Shown: positions 49,200 to 61,110 of the stretch, piece by piece
Numbering within the stretch: position 1 is the stretch's first letter
How the letters are laid out: every line of letters begins with the position of its first letter
Origin: Cryptomeria japonica
Taxonomy: Eukaryota; Streptophyta; Pinopsida; Cupressales; Cupressaceae
NCBI RefSeq assembly: GCF_030272615.1
Contig: NC_081414.1
Location: 233,602,733 to 233,666,732 of the forward strand
Direction: 5' to 3'
DNA: 64,000 bases
Made by a program: the position numbers and the translations under genes
The notes under the pieces: generated by a model
Told to the model about the DNA's origin: nothing
What the model saw: the letters and a program-made list of their open reading frames with translations, nothing else
The model's database searches: none

Positions 49200-51247
49200 C
49201 TGATTAATTAGAAAAATAGGTTTTCAGGACCCGAAACCTTTAACAAAGGAGATTAAAATAAGACACCAAAAAGTCTAGTGCTTAAGAATCGCATACAAAA
49301 TGACTGGTAAAAGAGACAGCACAGAAAAACAACAACAAAGAAACAAGGAAGGCGCTACACAGCTATAGTCTTCAACAGGTCCTCCGCCTTTTTCATCAGT
49401 TGGTCATAGGTGACCCCAACAGCTTTGAGATCTTCTAGGTCCTTGTTAGGTTTCTTTTCTTTCTTTTTGCCTCTGGTATGGATTCTAGGACCTTGAGCTT
49501 CCCCTGTTCCTTTATTGTCCGGGTCAATATCCAGAATTTCCTTTTCATCATCCATTTTGCTGATGAGAGTGTTAGTGTTGCTAGCAAAAACCTTCTGAAT
49601 GCTTAAACTCTATTTAGCAATGCTCTTCAGAGACTCCTCAATTTTGCTGACTTTATTGACAGTATCCAAGATGGTTTGGTTATTAGCATCAACAAGATTT
49701 TTCCTTTCCAGCAAATCTTTCTCTATTTTCTCAAACCTAGGGTTGAAGGCATCTCTTATGTTTTCGGCTTTAGCAATGGTATTTTTTAGGTCCTCTATGT
49801 AATTAGCCATAGTCTTCCCTTCCCCACTGTTGATGGTTTCCAAAATCAAAATTCTATTTCAAAGTTTTTTGTTGTCGTCCACAGCTTTCTTGTAACCAGT
49901 TATAAGCCACTCCATAGTGTCCATGAAACCTTGCATACCCTCTGGAGGAGGGTTAGGGGAGGGGTCAGCCTTATCAGGGATATCCTGTTCCTTTTTTGGG
50001 GTGTCCTGAAAAGTAGTTGCAACCCTAAGAACTTCGTCAATGGTCACCTTCTTTGGATTCTGTTCGGCTTCCAAGGTCCTTTCCTGCTTATAGACCTCTA
50101 GCTCTTTAACATTCTCCTCCTTCTATTTGTGCTTATTTCTGGTCTGGGTGTTGACTTTTGTCTTCTTTTTCAGCAACCCTTCAGGGTTCTCCTCCTCTGA
50201 GTCTTTTGAGACCTCCTCCTCCGAGGAAAGGCTAATCTGGGGGATTTTGCCTTTAGGCTTTTTACCCTTAGAGGAAGAAGGTCTTGTTTTGCTATGTTTC
50301 CTTTTCTTTCCGGTTTCATAATCCAAAGCCTCCATGCTCTCCTCAGAATCACTCGAGGGGTCACTGTCAGACTCCTCCTCCAGTGAGAAGCCAGAGTCAG
50401 ACCCCTCCTCCTCAGTCTCAACAGAGGGTTGCATACAGGCTATTTGATTGGCCTTGAGATGGTCATAAATAAGGACCATTAGACCTTGATGCAAGGCAGT
50501 GTCCCCCATTGGGTTATCTTTGTAGGCCTTAATAGTGGCATTCATCAAGCAGAGTAGAAAATAAGGAAAATTAACCTTTTCATCGTGCCTAAAATGATTC
50601 AGCAGGATGAAATGGTAACCATAAACTTTTGTAAACCTACCATCTAATGTAATGTAGCGCATTAAAACAAAGAGGATCTCCCTCAAGGGTTTGGCAAAAG
50701 CCCTAGGAGGGTAGTAGGTTTTGCTCAGCTTTACCAGTCATTTTTTCTCCTTCTCGATTTTTGGATATCTCTCAATAGCCTCCTTGCCGACTTTCCTATC
50801 TCTGTAGAAGTTGCAACCTTCTCTTCTGAGGCCTGTGGCTTGGGCAATAAGATCTTCATCAATTTCAACCGTCTGGTCTCCCATTTTTAGCATACCCTTT
50901 CTCTAGTTTTTGAGAAAAAACTGGTAATCGTGCCATCTCGTCCGTGGAGTCTCTCCATGAATTTCCAAAAACCACCCTTCTGCAGAATACTCCAGACCTC
51001 CTCCTTCTATTTCCATTCTTTGCAGATGCTTGGTTCGTATTGCCGCCTATTACGAACCATGTTCTCGTTGTTCAGAGCCAAATTTTGAAACTTGCAGAGC
51101 AAATTAACCAGAAAGCTTGTCGAAGCTATCAAAGTTACCTAGAAAGCGTGGGAACTAATGAAATAGGTATTCTAATAAATAAGGCTCTCATTATTATAAT
51201 GACTCGAAGTACTCCAATCAGTCCTTTTCATTAGTATCCTGTCCATC
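49200..51247 (-). mobile_element. ORF1-only LINE derivative (2,048 bp) inside the Copia RT
   Basis: Flanked by the 14-bp direct repeat AAAAATCTAATGTT at 49186-49199 and 51248-51261. Removing it joins the Copia RT in phase (FKKSNV to DP). On the minus strand it has a 5' leader, ORF1-like coding sequence and a 3' region with TTAAAGGTTTCGGGTCCTG and TTTCTAATTAATC, typical of plant L1-like 3' ends. The RT-coding ORF2 is missing altogether. A long target duplication plus lack of LTRs fits target-primed reverse transcription. Confidence 0.8.
49355..50893 (-). pseudogene. LINE ORF1-like protein, copy 2
   Basis: From an ATG near 50893 (MLKMGDQTVEIDEDLIAQ) through ATGLRREGCNFYRDRKV, a stop near 50740, then REILFVLMRYITLDGRFTKV and YGYHFILLNHFRHDEKVNFP. 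A Ser/Glu-rich acidic stretch follows (EEEGSDSGFSLEEESDSD), then a basic stretch (GKKRKHSKTRP, KGKKPKGK) to 50123. After that there is a Pro/Lys segment (50074-49859), a helical coiled-coil (49849-49610: IEKDLLERKNLVDANN) and a basic C-terminal piece (49555-49355: RGKKKEKKPNKDLEDLK). It matches copy 1 at 0.1-1.4 kb. The acidic-basic-coiled-coil layout suits an RNA-binding, self-associating ORF1 protein; the assignment is inference. Confidence 0.6.
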
Positions 51248-52137
51248 AAAAATCTAATGTTGATCCATATACATTAGGAAATATAATATCAAATTACTAT
51301 TCATTGTGTTGTATGTTGACGGTTTTCTTGTTACCAGGAATAACCAATCACTTATACATGATGTGAAAGAAGACATGAAGATCAATTTTGAGATGTTTGA
51401 TTTTGGATCATTTCGTTACTTTCTTGGAATTGAATTGTATCAAACACCTAAAAATATTTCTCTCAAATGAAGTACACCAAAGAAATTATCACGTAGTTGA
51501 AAATGCAAGATTGTAAAATATCATGTACAACAATGGAGATGGGAAATAACTTGATTGAAGTCTCAAATGACTCAAATTGAGAAAATTGAATAGACTCTAG
51601 AAAATTAACCTTTGGTTATTGCTTCAATATTGGATTTGTAATTATATTATGGAGTTGTATGAAGCAACCTAATGTTTCTTTGTTAACTACTAAAGTAGAG
51701 TATGAGGTAGTTGTTGGAGCAACTTGTGAAGCAATATGACTTAGATGATTTCTTGAGAATCCTCAACATGCACTATTGGATCCTTGAACTATGTATTATG
51801 ATAATAAAGGTGTGTTGAAGATGTCTAAGAATTTAGTGTTCTATGCTTGCATGAAGCATATTGAAGTTCATCATCACTTGATTAATGAGCATGCTCTCAA
51901 TAAAGAATTAGAACTAGTCAATACGCCAACTAGTGGACAACTTGTTAATGTCTTCACTAAACCTTTGAGCAACAATAAGTTTGCATGCTTTCAAGAAGCC
52001 ATTGGTGTTAAATGTTCTTCATTTGTACATTCATAGGTAGAAAATCTGTTTATTATAGGTGGATCCCAATCATCTAATTGAATCATGTTGGGTTGCAAAA
52101 TAAAGTTTGAACCATGGTTAAAAAACATATAAACTAG

Positions 52138-52505
52138 ATTTAATCATATACAAATATAATTGTGACGTGCAGTCACATCTTATACAATTGACATATATTT
52201 CCATACATATATATCTATTTAAAGATCTTTAGATCCTTTTATTTAACAGTAGAATAAATCTATTCAAATATTCCAATTTCAACACCTTTTTCATTTCATG
52301 TGGGTATGAATTTATTTTACCTATTTAATCATACACAGACATAATTGTAATGTACAATTAGTCTAGTACAAAGAAACACATCTCCATACATATTTATCCA
52401 TTTAAATATCTTTGGATCCATTTATTTGACAATAGAACAAATCTATTCAAACTCCAATTTCAGCACTAATTCTTCTCATGTCGGTATGAACTTACTTTAC
52501 CTTGT
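52138..52505. repeat. Tandem ~185-bp duplication after the Copia remnant
   Basis: Two diverged units starting TTTAATCATA at 52138 and about 52323, sharing ATTTATTTRACARTAGAA-type and AAATCTATTCAAA words. It could be part of the decayed 3' LTR. Confidence 0.75.
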
Positions 52506-53129
52506 TCCAATGCTTTTGTCTTAAGAATTTAGCACATGTTGGCATCCACTGGGATGTCTAAACCACACTAGAGCTTCCTTCAGCTTGCCTTATTTACAAA
52601 GATCGTTCATGTCGTCATACATTCCAGTCAATGTCCTATGGTAATAGAAAGTTCTCTGCCTCTTTGGCTTTTGAATTCCACGCCATTTACTTCTTCCCAT
52701 CCTGCAGGTCCTGTAATGTTTTTTTGTGAAAGTTTCGATGCATTGATTTTTGAAAGAGTTTTTATTGTAATGATTTTGGTGGGAGATTCTGCAGTTTTTA
52801 ATTCTGGGAAAGGCTTTGGATCTCTTGGTTTTCTGGGGAAATTTTTTTGGGCTTATTCAAATAAGAAAATGTTGGTTTTGAAAGATACTTTTTGTTTCTG
52901 ATTTAGCAGAGGTTGTGATGGTGTTTGAGTGGTGATAAGAGGGTTGCGTCTATTCTGGTTTTAAAACAGCAGTACGGATTGACTGTGCATTTTATACTGT
53001 CGATTTTATAATAAACAGTTGTAATTGATTAATACGTTGCTACCATGCTGTACGAAAAATCCATTTTAGAACTGATAAGAATTTCATTGCCAAAACATTT
53101 GAATTAGTAGACAGCTAATAATTAATAAT
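52506..53129. other. No gene seen
   Basis: A plus-strand frame of 87 codons at 52638-52901 has no recognisable motif or codon signal; I do not call it a gene. Confidence 0.4.
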
Positions 53130-53500
53130 TCCGGCGTGGTACAATATTTTGAATCTTTTAAGTTGATATTATATTACATGATATTGACTGTGCATCTCTA
53201 GACATTGATAGTGAGATTTCACGAGACAGAAACTGCACAGTAGTCAGTTTTGTCTTAGCCCAAGAGGGCAATTATTCGAGGGATAAAGCCATGGCGATAG
53301 AGACAATTCCATGGGCTACCACTTCCACGTAACCTGGTTAAAGAATAATATACATGGTAGATGAGAACAGCCCCAAAAGATCACTACGTTAAACCTAACC
53401 TCCTTCAAAACAACTCAGAAGAATCTGGTCAAAAATTGCCAATTTTGGTGTCGTATCACCTTGAAGAGGGCTTCCCGAAGATTGGAGATTGGATAACTAG
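53130..53500 (+). repeat. Partial copy of the 7.1-kb dispersed repeat
   Basis: Shares ACATTGATAGTGAGATTTCA, AGAAACTGCA, TTAGCCCAAGAGGG and GGAGATAGAGACAAT-type words with 59040-59190 and 7200-7330. Confidence 0.65.
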
Positions 53501-53759
53501 TATCAAGTTTGTCTTAAAATAAAAAATTTTCAAGATGGTTTTTTTTGGTGAGAGTAGATGATTAGTGTTGTTATCCCTCTATACAAAAGTGGCAATACTA
53601 ATTATTTATCTATCTTTTTTGAAGCATGATTGAACTTAAGATTAGGAGTTGGACTTAAAAAGAGTGTTTTTAAGCATGGTTGAACGTAGAATTAGCAATT
53701 GGACTTAAAAAGAGAGAGAAAGAGTTGGAGGATAGGTTGCTTTTAGACCGAGTCTATTA

Positions 53760-55170
53760 TTGATCACAATATTATTCTTAGGTTCTTCATTGAAAAATAT
53801 ACAACATAAAGGGTAATGAAACTTTTTGTTGCTTTGTAAACTTGATGGAAGAATTAGGAGTTCCAAATGTGGTTAGAGCAACTATCAATAGACTTTATGA
53901 TCAGGTCAGGCCTAAAATCAAAACTATGAAGAAATGTTAAAGTGCTTTGGCGGTGACATGGATGTCAAACAAGGTTGCCGCTTTCACCAACATTAATTAG
54001 AAAAGTAGATAAACATGATTGGTGGGAAAGGAATGCAATTGGCTAATTACATAATAAAGTTACTCTTATCTGCAAATGATGTCATTTTAAGTGTTAAAAT
54101 AGCTCATATTTTGAGAAAACATTTCAGCGATCTTGAACACTAGCAAAAAAAAATAAAAAATGATCTTCTCATTGCAAAGAAAGAAGAGGCAAATTAAATT
54201 TTTCTTTGAAGGGAGCCTATTAGAATTTGTGGATGAATACAAATATTTTGGCCTTCATTTCCACAACAAACTCAGTTGTGAAACATGGAGAAAAAATAGT
54301 TCAAGGGTGGAAAGTGCTATACTCCCTACAAAATAGATATAGAAATGTAGTTATAGGATTGGAAAATCAAGAATCACTTTTTCAAGTATTTGTTACTCTA
54401 GTGATCCTCCACATGTGTGAAATTTGAGGTAACCACATGTCAGATAAAAAATGGAGATAGGTTGAAAAAACCTAGTAGCATTGGAATCATAAGTAGACTT
54501 AAAATTAAGACTTTTATTCCATATGAATTATTATTAGCTAATATAGGTCCTTTCCACATGGAAGCATCGATGATGTTCTAGCTATTAAGTTATCTACAAA
54601 AGATCTAAGATATGGAGAACCCTCATTGGTCTAAGCCAATTAATAGAGGAAGAGCTAAAAAGAATAAAACAGACATAAATGAAACATAATGAAAAATGGA
54701 GGAAGAAGTGGGATGTTAATATGCATGAATTTCTAAAACAAACGAGGAAATAAAAAATATGAGAGAAAAAATTTAGGAACATGCAAGATGGAGAACTCAA
54801 ATAGGGTACAAAAACTTATTATATTATCGATTAATTAAACTCCTCTAGTGAACACAAGGAAAAAGCCTATATAGGAGAAAATATTAGGTGAAAAAAAATT
54901 GTTTATGGACTAGCTCTCATCATATTAGATGTGAAATTTGTAGATGGGTGGTACCTAAATAGGACTGGGAAGAAACAGTATGTTGATTTTGCAACAAGAG
55001 AATCATAGGGACAAAATGGAACTTCATCATGGAGTACTTAGCATATAATGAGATCTATTCTAGCTATGAAGACACATTGCAAGTGGATAGTTTAAGTACA
55101 TTGTTTGAGGAAGATACACTAGACAAAACTATGAATCTCATCATCAAAATTCATTGTAAAAGATTTGATC
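53760..55170 (+). pseudogene. Decayed LINE reverse transcriptase of a second family
   Basis: Across several frames: MEELGVPNVVRATINRLYDQ, then GGDMDVKQGC (motif before the active site), GKGMQLANYIIKLLLSANDV where YADD-type active-site sequence reads SAND, FVDEYKYFGLHFHNKLS (about 54225), KVLYSLQNRYRN, LVILHMCEI, and a cysteine-rich tail (CEICRWVVPK..WEETVC.FC) near 54940-55000. It ends around LFEEDTLDKTMNLIIKIH (55110-55155). This is a LINE family unlike the one at 1.7-6.3 kb and resembles stand-alone RT-like proteins of large plant genomes. More than ten stops; no function left. Confidence 0.75.
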
Positions 55171-55499
55171 TTAAGAGGGGAAATTACAAAATTTAGAAGG
55201 ATTTTGTGTTGGAGGCTTGTGTGCTACTCTTGCATCCCATAGGCTACTTTGGCCTTGTGGATGTTATTAAAATATTTCATTCATTCATACCATCCTAGAG
55301 GAACTATAAAGAAATAGATACTGGAGGTGCTTCAAAAATGATACTAAAGTCCTTCAAGATCTTAATAAAAAAATTGTGATAGGTGTGGGAAAATGAGAAA
55401 CGAAATTAATGATGGATTACTCAAGAATCTACCTAAGGTGATTAAGAAAGAAAGAGGCAAGTGAATCTATTTGTCAAATGTTATATAAGGTCTAACAGG

Positions 55500-56300
55500 T
55501 ACAATCATGACTTGGGCACTCTCACCACTAGACATAATGATATAATGAGAAATAAATTGCTTAAATAGGTTCATATTTTCATATTATTTTATTACCTATT
55601 AGAGAGTTTAGTTTTTAGATATCATTGTTATAATGTTTATTATATGTAGGAAGCTTAATTATATTAAAAAAAAATCAATTTCACACTATTTCATTTATTT
55701 ATATTCAAACCCTATAATCAATATGTCTCATTGTAAAATAAACCAAGAACCTAATTTTCATATTACAAGAAGAGTAGAGAATATGCAATAATGTAAATTT
55801 TTGCTAGAATCAATAATATAAAAGGAAAGAAAGACAATAATTAATATTTCTATTTTTTATCCAAATAAATATTAGTCTAGTTCTCGAACAAAATTTTACA
55901 TGTAAATATATTATTAAACACAAGATGAAATACCATAGGATTCAAAAAAATTATACTATAATCTTTAGGAGTATTATTTATATTGGCAAATTTAAATATT
56001 TAAATCTATTTTTAAAATGAGACTATTTTTTTAATTAAGGTTTACTTAAAATTTTGAGTAGAAATATATTTAAGTAGATAAAGATAGGTTAAAGGAATAT
56101 GAATATTGAGTAAATTATAGGATCTAAATAAAGCTTGATAATATATTAGACATGTTAAGATAGATACTTGGTGGTGATATCTTTTATTATTAGATGAAAC
56201 CACAAGTTTATTAGATTTAGAAATCAAACAACAATCTAGTGATTACAATCTCATGAAAGATGATCATAGTAAGCATAACCTTATTTATTTGTATTACATA
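55500..56300. repeat. Dispersed repeat fragments
   Basis: 55523-55560 shares CACTAGACATAATGATATAATGAGAAAT with 59940. 55800-55940 resembles 28200-28340. 56030-56210 resembles 60905-61090 (GGTTTACTTAAA / GGTTAACTTAAA, TTAGAYATGKTAAGATAGAT). No coding frame. Confidence 0.55.
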
Positions 56301-56894
56301 TTATTCATAACCTTATATAATAATGTTTCATTATATTATGGAGGCAAATATTATTGTAAAATTATCTTTTGTTCTTGTGAGTTTAGTTAGGTGTCAAGGG
56401 GAAACAATTGTAACTATATTTAGAAAGGAAAAATAATATTTTTTATACAACAAAAAAGCTTGATGATCATGGACTCACGTAATACTAGATATTTTGATCC
56501 AAATTAGGTGAGTCTTAGTGTTAGAGAAACAAGAATATGGAGATTTTTTTGAATATCGAGAGGTATGTTAAGAAATCAAATAAATTTAAACACATATATT
56601 ATATTTTTATTTTTTATTATTTTAAAATAAATAATAGATCAAAGAAGTAAGCTTAATGGGTTCAAACATTAGGTTTTTGATTGTGGAAATCCAAGTTTAA
56701 TTCTTCATAGGGATGTTCAATAGAGGAATTTTAAGTTATGAATCTTAGTCTTCCAAAGGAGGTGGTTTCTAAATAAAAGTGGATTTGTAGGTTGTGACTC
56801 TTGGTCTTCCATAGGTGATTTCTAAAGTGTTCATTTGTAAGGATCTTGCATTGGTCTAATTTGATGCTCATATGAGAAAGATATTTATAATTTT

Positions 56895-57110
56895 TTTATT
56901 ACTCTAATAGGGAAAGGGTCCCGAACCCTCACAAAACAACAAAACTAGAGAGAAACCAAATTGCCTCAGGCATCACATATCTAGGCACCCAAAAAGTATA
57001 GAAATAGCTCTCAAAAGTAATAAAAAGGTAACATACCAACATAGCTAAACAAAATCACCCTACCAACCGCATTCTTTTAAAAATTAAACTACTAACAGGT
57101 AACTAAAAAG
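56895..57110 (-). mobile_element. 3' end remnant of a LINE
   Basis: On the minus strand it ends GGTTCGGGACCCTTTCCCTATTAGAG, the same kind of 3' terminus as the element at 49200 (GGTTTCGGGTCCTGAAAACC) and with similar A-rich flanking. No coding part is left. Confidence 0.4.
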
Positions 57111-57426
57111 AGTCCATAGTAATATCAGATTCCATAGATATTTGTAATTGTTATTCAAATAAAATAATAATAATAATGTCATTTTAATTACTATACTTAA
57201 TCCAAAATTGCATAATTTATGTTGTTTGCTATATTGACATAGGGATTGAAAAATATAGAGATGAGCCTATGGAAGATGAGAGGGACTCTTACAAGATTGA
57301 AATATAGGTTGAGTATTATATCTCATAATGTTATTTAAATATAATCATTTAAGCATGCTTATCAATTAATCTGAAATTATTATTATAAATTATTGTACAA
57401 ATGATGACTTTATTCAACAACATGAG

Positions 57427-57740
57427 AAATATAATGTTAATAATCTAGCTGATTGAAATTTAAGAGAACAAGATGACAATATGGTAGACAACTTAAAAGT
57501 AGTGACACAAAACCAACCACTTATTCAGTTTCAATTAAAAGATTTTATTAACATCATATCTAAATTGGAAGAGACTGTTATCAAAAGGATTATGGATCAC
57601 ATTATTATTCCATGTCTTAAATTCTTTGAAAGATAATTTATCTTTCACACATACATGATCATTATTTCTCTATAAATGTGTATCTTTCTTTAAAAAACTT
57701 ATTGATTTGATTCTCTAGCTCATATATTATATTTAAAAAT
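57427..57740 (+). repeat. Dispersed repeat, partner of 6335-6650
   Basis: Shares TATAATGTTAATA, GGTAGACAACTTAAAAGTAG-type and TTTTATTRACATCATATCTA words with 6335-6650. Confidence 0.7.
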
Positions 57741-58243
57741 TAAAACAAAAAATGAATTGAACCAATCCCTTTTTTTGTGTTTCTTCATTGAAATGAAAGT
57801 AGATCTTTTAGAGTACTAATCTTTAATTTTTCACATGTCCACTAACACAAGGAAGACCAATATAGAAGCACTAATAAATTAACTAGGAAGAAGGTTTGCT
57901 TTTTACTATGTCATGATAGATTTATTTAGATTTCATAACAAAATTATTTCTATAGTTTGAACTTCAATTAGGAACCTCTTTTGATCAAATCTTCCAATAT
58001 TTATCATGTGGTAACTACTTTCAATGATTAAAAAAAGTAGAAGGATGAATTAAAATAAATGATTTTTAAATCTTATAATTACAATATCCTCTTTGATCTT
58101 TATCAATATCTAGTTTGATAAATTATATAATCTAGCCATCGGTGATGATCCTTAAAATTTAAGACAATCCAAAATTATCAAATTAATTATCTAGAATCTT
58201 TGATAAATTTCAATTCTATGATTTTAAACTAAAAGAGGTGTAA
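57741..58243. other. No gene seen
   Basis: AT-rich; no motif or frame. Confidence 0.5.
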
Positions 58244-58860
58244 AAATTTATTCAACACAAAGAGAATTACAAAGCAAAAAGGGCAAGAAGCCCTTCAAAG
58301 AGCACATCATTAAACAAGTATATCAGCGTCAAGAACTTGCTCCAATGTATGAGATGATTCCAAAGATAATTGTCCCTTATCCATAATATTCCACCCATTC
58401 CTTTGATCAGAAGCTCATTTGGCTAGGCAGTCCACGACTCCATTCTACTCCCTAGGAATGTGAGTAAAAATAACAAAATCCAAAAAACAACACAACCCTA
58501 AAATTTGTCGAACAACTAGGGCTAAGTGTCAATTAACATCATCAAATTGTTGTTCATTCAGTAGAGTCACCAACACTTGTGAGTCAAATTCACAAATAAT
58601 CCTTTTCCAGCCAAGAACACAACCTCTCTCTATAACATACAAAATGACAAGAGCCTCAATGTAATTATTTGTATAAATACATTTATAAATTGAAAACATG
58701 AAATGGACAAATTGAGAGCTATCGCGCCCTACACCTCCAATACCAACATGACCAGGGTTTCTCCTAGAAGAACCATCAATATTTATCTTCAAAACCTCAT
58801 GAAGAGACGGGTGCCATTGAGCCAACCGACTAATCTTCTGCGTGATATAAGTCAAAGTTA
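58244..58860 (-). pseudogene. LINE RNase H domain with 3' end
   Basis: The minus-strand frame from 58855 reads KINIDGSSRRNPGHVGIGGV, EALVILYVIERGC, CEFDSQVLVTLLNE, and, in the same frame past a stop at 58526, QILGLCCFLDFVIFTHIPRE and NGVVDCLAK. These are the RVT_3-type RNase H blocks with Asp, Glu, Asp and Asp in place. At three sites a Trp is expected but a stop is found (NWHLA, EWNG, KWAS positions). The 3' region ends at about 58244 with AATAAATTTTTACACC. RT is missing: a short 5'-truncated LINE copy. Confidence 0.8.
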
Positions 58861-59014
58861 TAATACATATAACTAATTCACTTTCATTTTACTATTAACA
58901 CATAACTTGGTTTCTTTAAACCATGTGACTATAGGTTCTAATATGGAATGAATTTGTCATACATATTCATTATTCCTTAATGGTCTCCTCATAACGTTCT
59001 GTGGAAAAATAATT

Positions 59015-59740
59015 CCTGCGCAGCAGAATACTTTGAATCTTTAAATTAATTTAACTCTGCAGTTTTTGACATTGATGGTGAGATTTCAAGAAAGAGAAAC
59101 TGCATGGTACAATACCTGAAAAGATGTAGTAAGTTTTGACTTAGCCCAAGGGGTAAATTAATCCAAGGAAGAAGGCATGGAGATAGAGACAATGAGATAT
59201 TGTTCAGTACCCAAATACCTTGACAACTCCTCAAAAGAGTCTGTTCAAAAAGTACCAATTCCAGAGAAACTACAAAGGCATGTACCTAAGGTGATTAAGA
59301 AAGCAGGAAGTTACTGAATCCTTTTTATACGATAGTAGGACAAGTGTTGGAAAATGAGACATCAAGTTTAAGATATACCATTAATCAAGTAAGGTGAATT
59401 TCTCGTCTTAAGTTTGACTTAAATTGATTTACAAAAGGTTCAACTGGTATTAAAGCTCAGATCAGTAGAGTCTGACCAAACTAAGATCTTTGAATAGTTG
59501 TAATGTGATTCAAAGATGTGTTAAAAAATAACTATTGCTAAATCAAAGTTGGGTCTATTATCAAGATGGATAATATCTCAATAATAGAACATTCTAGCAG
59601 CAAATGTGAGATCTTAGATTTGAATAATAGCTGAAATAGTTTGATATAGACATATTAAACAAACTCCATAATATACCAAATCATCACATATACTAAAATC
59701 TACAAGGTTTTAAAATTATATTTATATAATACTAAAGTTG
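59015..59740 (+). repeat. Dispersed repeat, partner of 7145-7985
   Basis: Best-preserved paralogue of the left flank of the 19.5-kb block; shared words are listed with that entry. Confidence 0.7.
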
Positions 59741-61110
59741 CACAAATAATCTGTCAGGTGGAGGATTGCAGATATTGTTGCATAAAGTATATTTTTTGTT
59801 GTTTTGCTTTCGAGCTGTTGAAATATTGCAAAACAACATTTATATGCAGTCCTATGTTAAATGCTGCGAAACATCACTTTGGAAGCTGTTTGTCCGGATC
59901 TCTATTTATGTAATACACAATGAAGAAGTCGGTTTCACCACACTAGACATAATGATATAATGAGAAATGAATTGTTTAGAGTTGTACAAATTTCTTCCTT
60001 CATTATCAACATAATGGTCAATCATAGAGAACTATCTTTAAATATCACTATTCTATACCATTGATATGCTATTTTAATCTCATTATTCTTAATTATTCTA
60101 ATTCATAAAAGATCCAAAAATCATAATGTGGATGAAGTTTTATTTTTGTTTTTTTGGGGTTTTTTAATGTTTTGAATAATGTGGAGATATCATAATTGTG
60201 CTACCAGTATATTTTGTGGGTACCACATCTGTTCAAATAGTCTTAGAAAATAGGGTGGGGAGCCATTTCATATTCCTTGAATACATTAGTTAATAAGAAG
60301 TATATTTTGTTCATCTTTATCATAAAAGCATCCCGAACCTTCAAACTTCAAGCAACCAATGTAAATAATGCATATTTTCTAAAAATCAACAATCTTTCAA
60401 AAGATATATAGATTCAAAAGCTCATCTAGAATAATTTTGAAAGATTTTTCTCTTTTATCTAGAAGCTCACATATAAGTTGGTATGATATAATCAAAATGT
60501 ATTTATCTAGTAATTGGAACTTTCTTGTAGAAACAATAGATGATTACACTTCTAAAAAGCCAAAATTCATTAATGTCATATAAAAAAGTAAAAAAATTAA
60601 ATTTATGTAGTGAAATGAATCTATTTGATTCCTTTTCAAATTTATTAGAAAATGAAAGAATGATTCAAATTGAAGATGATAAATATTACAAACCTATACA
60701 ACACAATGTAAAATAAATTTCTAAATAAAAATGGTTTAATATCTCATCTATTCATAGTGAAGCTTACAATCATGATGTTTCATTGAATCTATTTTAAAAT
60801 TACATTTCCTTTTCTTTTATTTTAATTATATGTGTATGTGCATGTGTGTATAAACATAAAGATTGTGTTTTTAATAAATTTGGAGCATAAATTTAAATAT
60901 CTAAATCAAAATTAAAATAGACATTCTTAATATAGGTTAACTTAAAAATTGAGTACAAATAGATTTTAGAAATACAGATAGATTGATGGCACTATGGCAC
61001 TAGGTAAATTACAAGACATGAAGAATAATTGACAATACATTAGATATGGTAAGATAGATACTTGATAGTGATATTTTTAATCATATAACACCATGGATTT
61101 GTGAGGATTA
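59741..61110 (+). repeat. Dispersed repeat, partner of 27590-28130
   Basis: 59850-59930 and 60320-60720 match 27620-28110. Between them about 390 bp is extra here (59930-60320), so the two copies differ by a further insertion or deletion. 60905-61090 resembles 56030-56210. Confidence 0.65.

Larger units (their letters stand above)
48090..52036 (+). pseudogene. Copia retrotransposon polyprotein remnant (IN, RT, RNase H)
   Basis: End of integrase: LKEAWSRRKPIVRH, FGSTAYRHIPRS (about 48170-48250), and RDVKFEE. RT: GVNYEKTIASVANLVKIRIL, EDVYVKQPPSFVEKEKEP, YGLKQVLQAWLFKID to 49199. It is interrupted by a LINE derivative (49200-51247). RT resumes KLLFIVLYVDGFLVTRNN, DFGSFRYFLGIELYQ (51290-51440); the catalytic YVDD reads YVDG. 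RNase H: SLLTTKVEYEVVVGATCEAI, MKHIEVHHHLINEHAL, NVFTKPLSNNKF, ending at 52036. Many stops. The gag, protease and both LTRs are not found. Confidence 0.85.
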
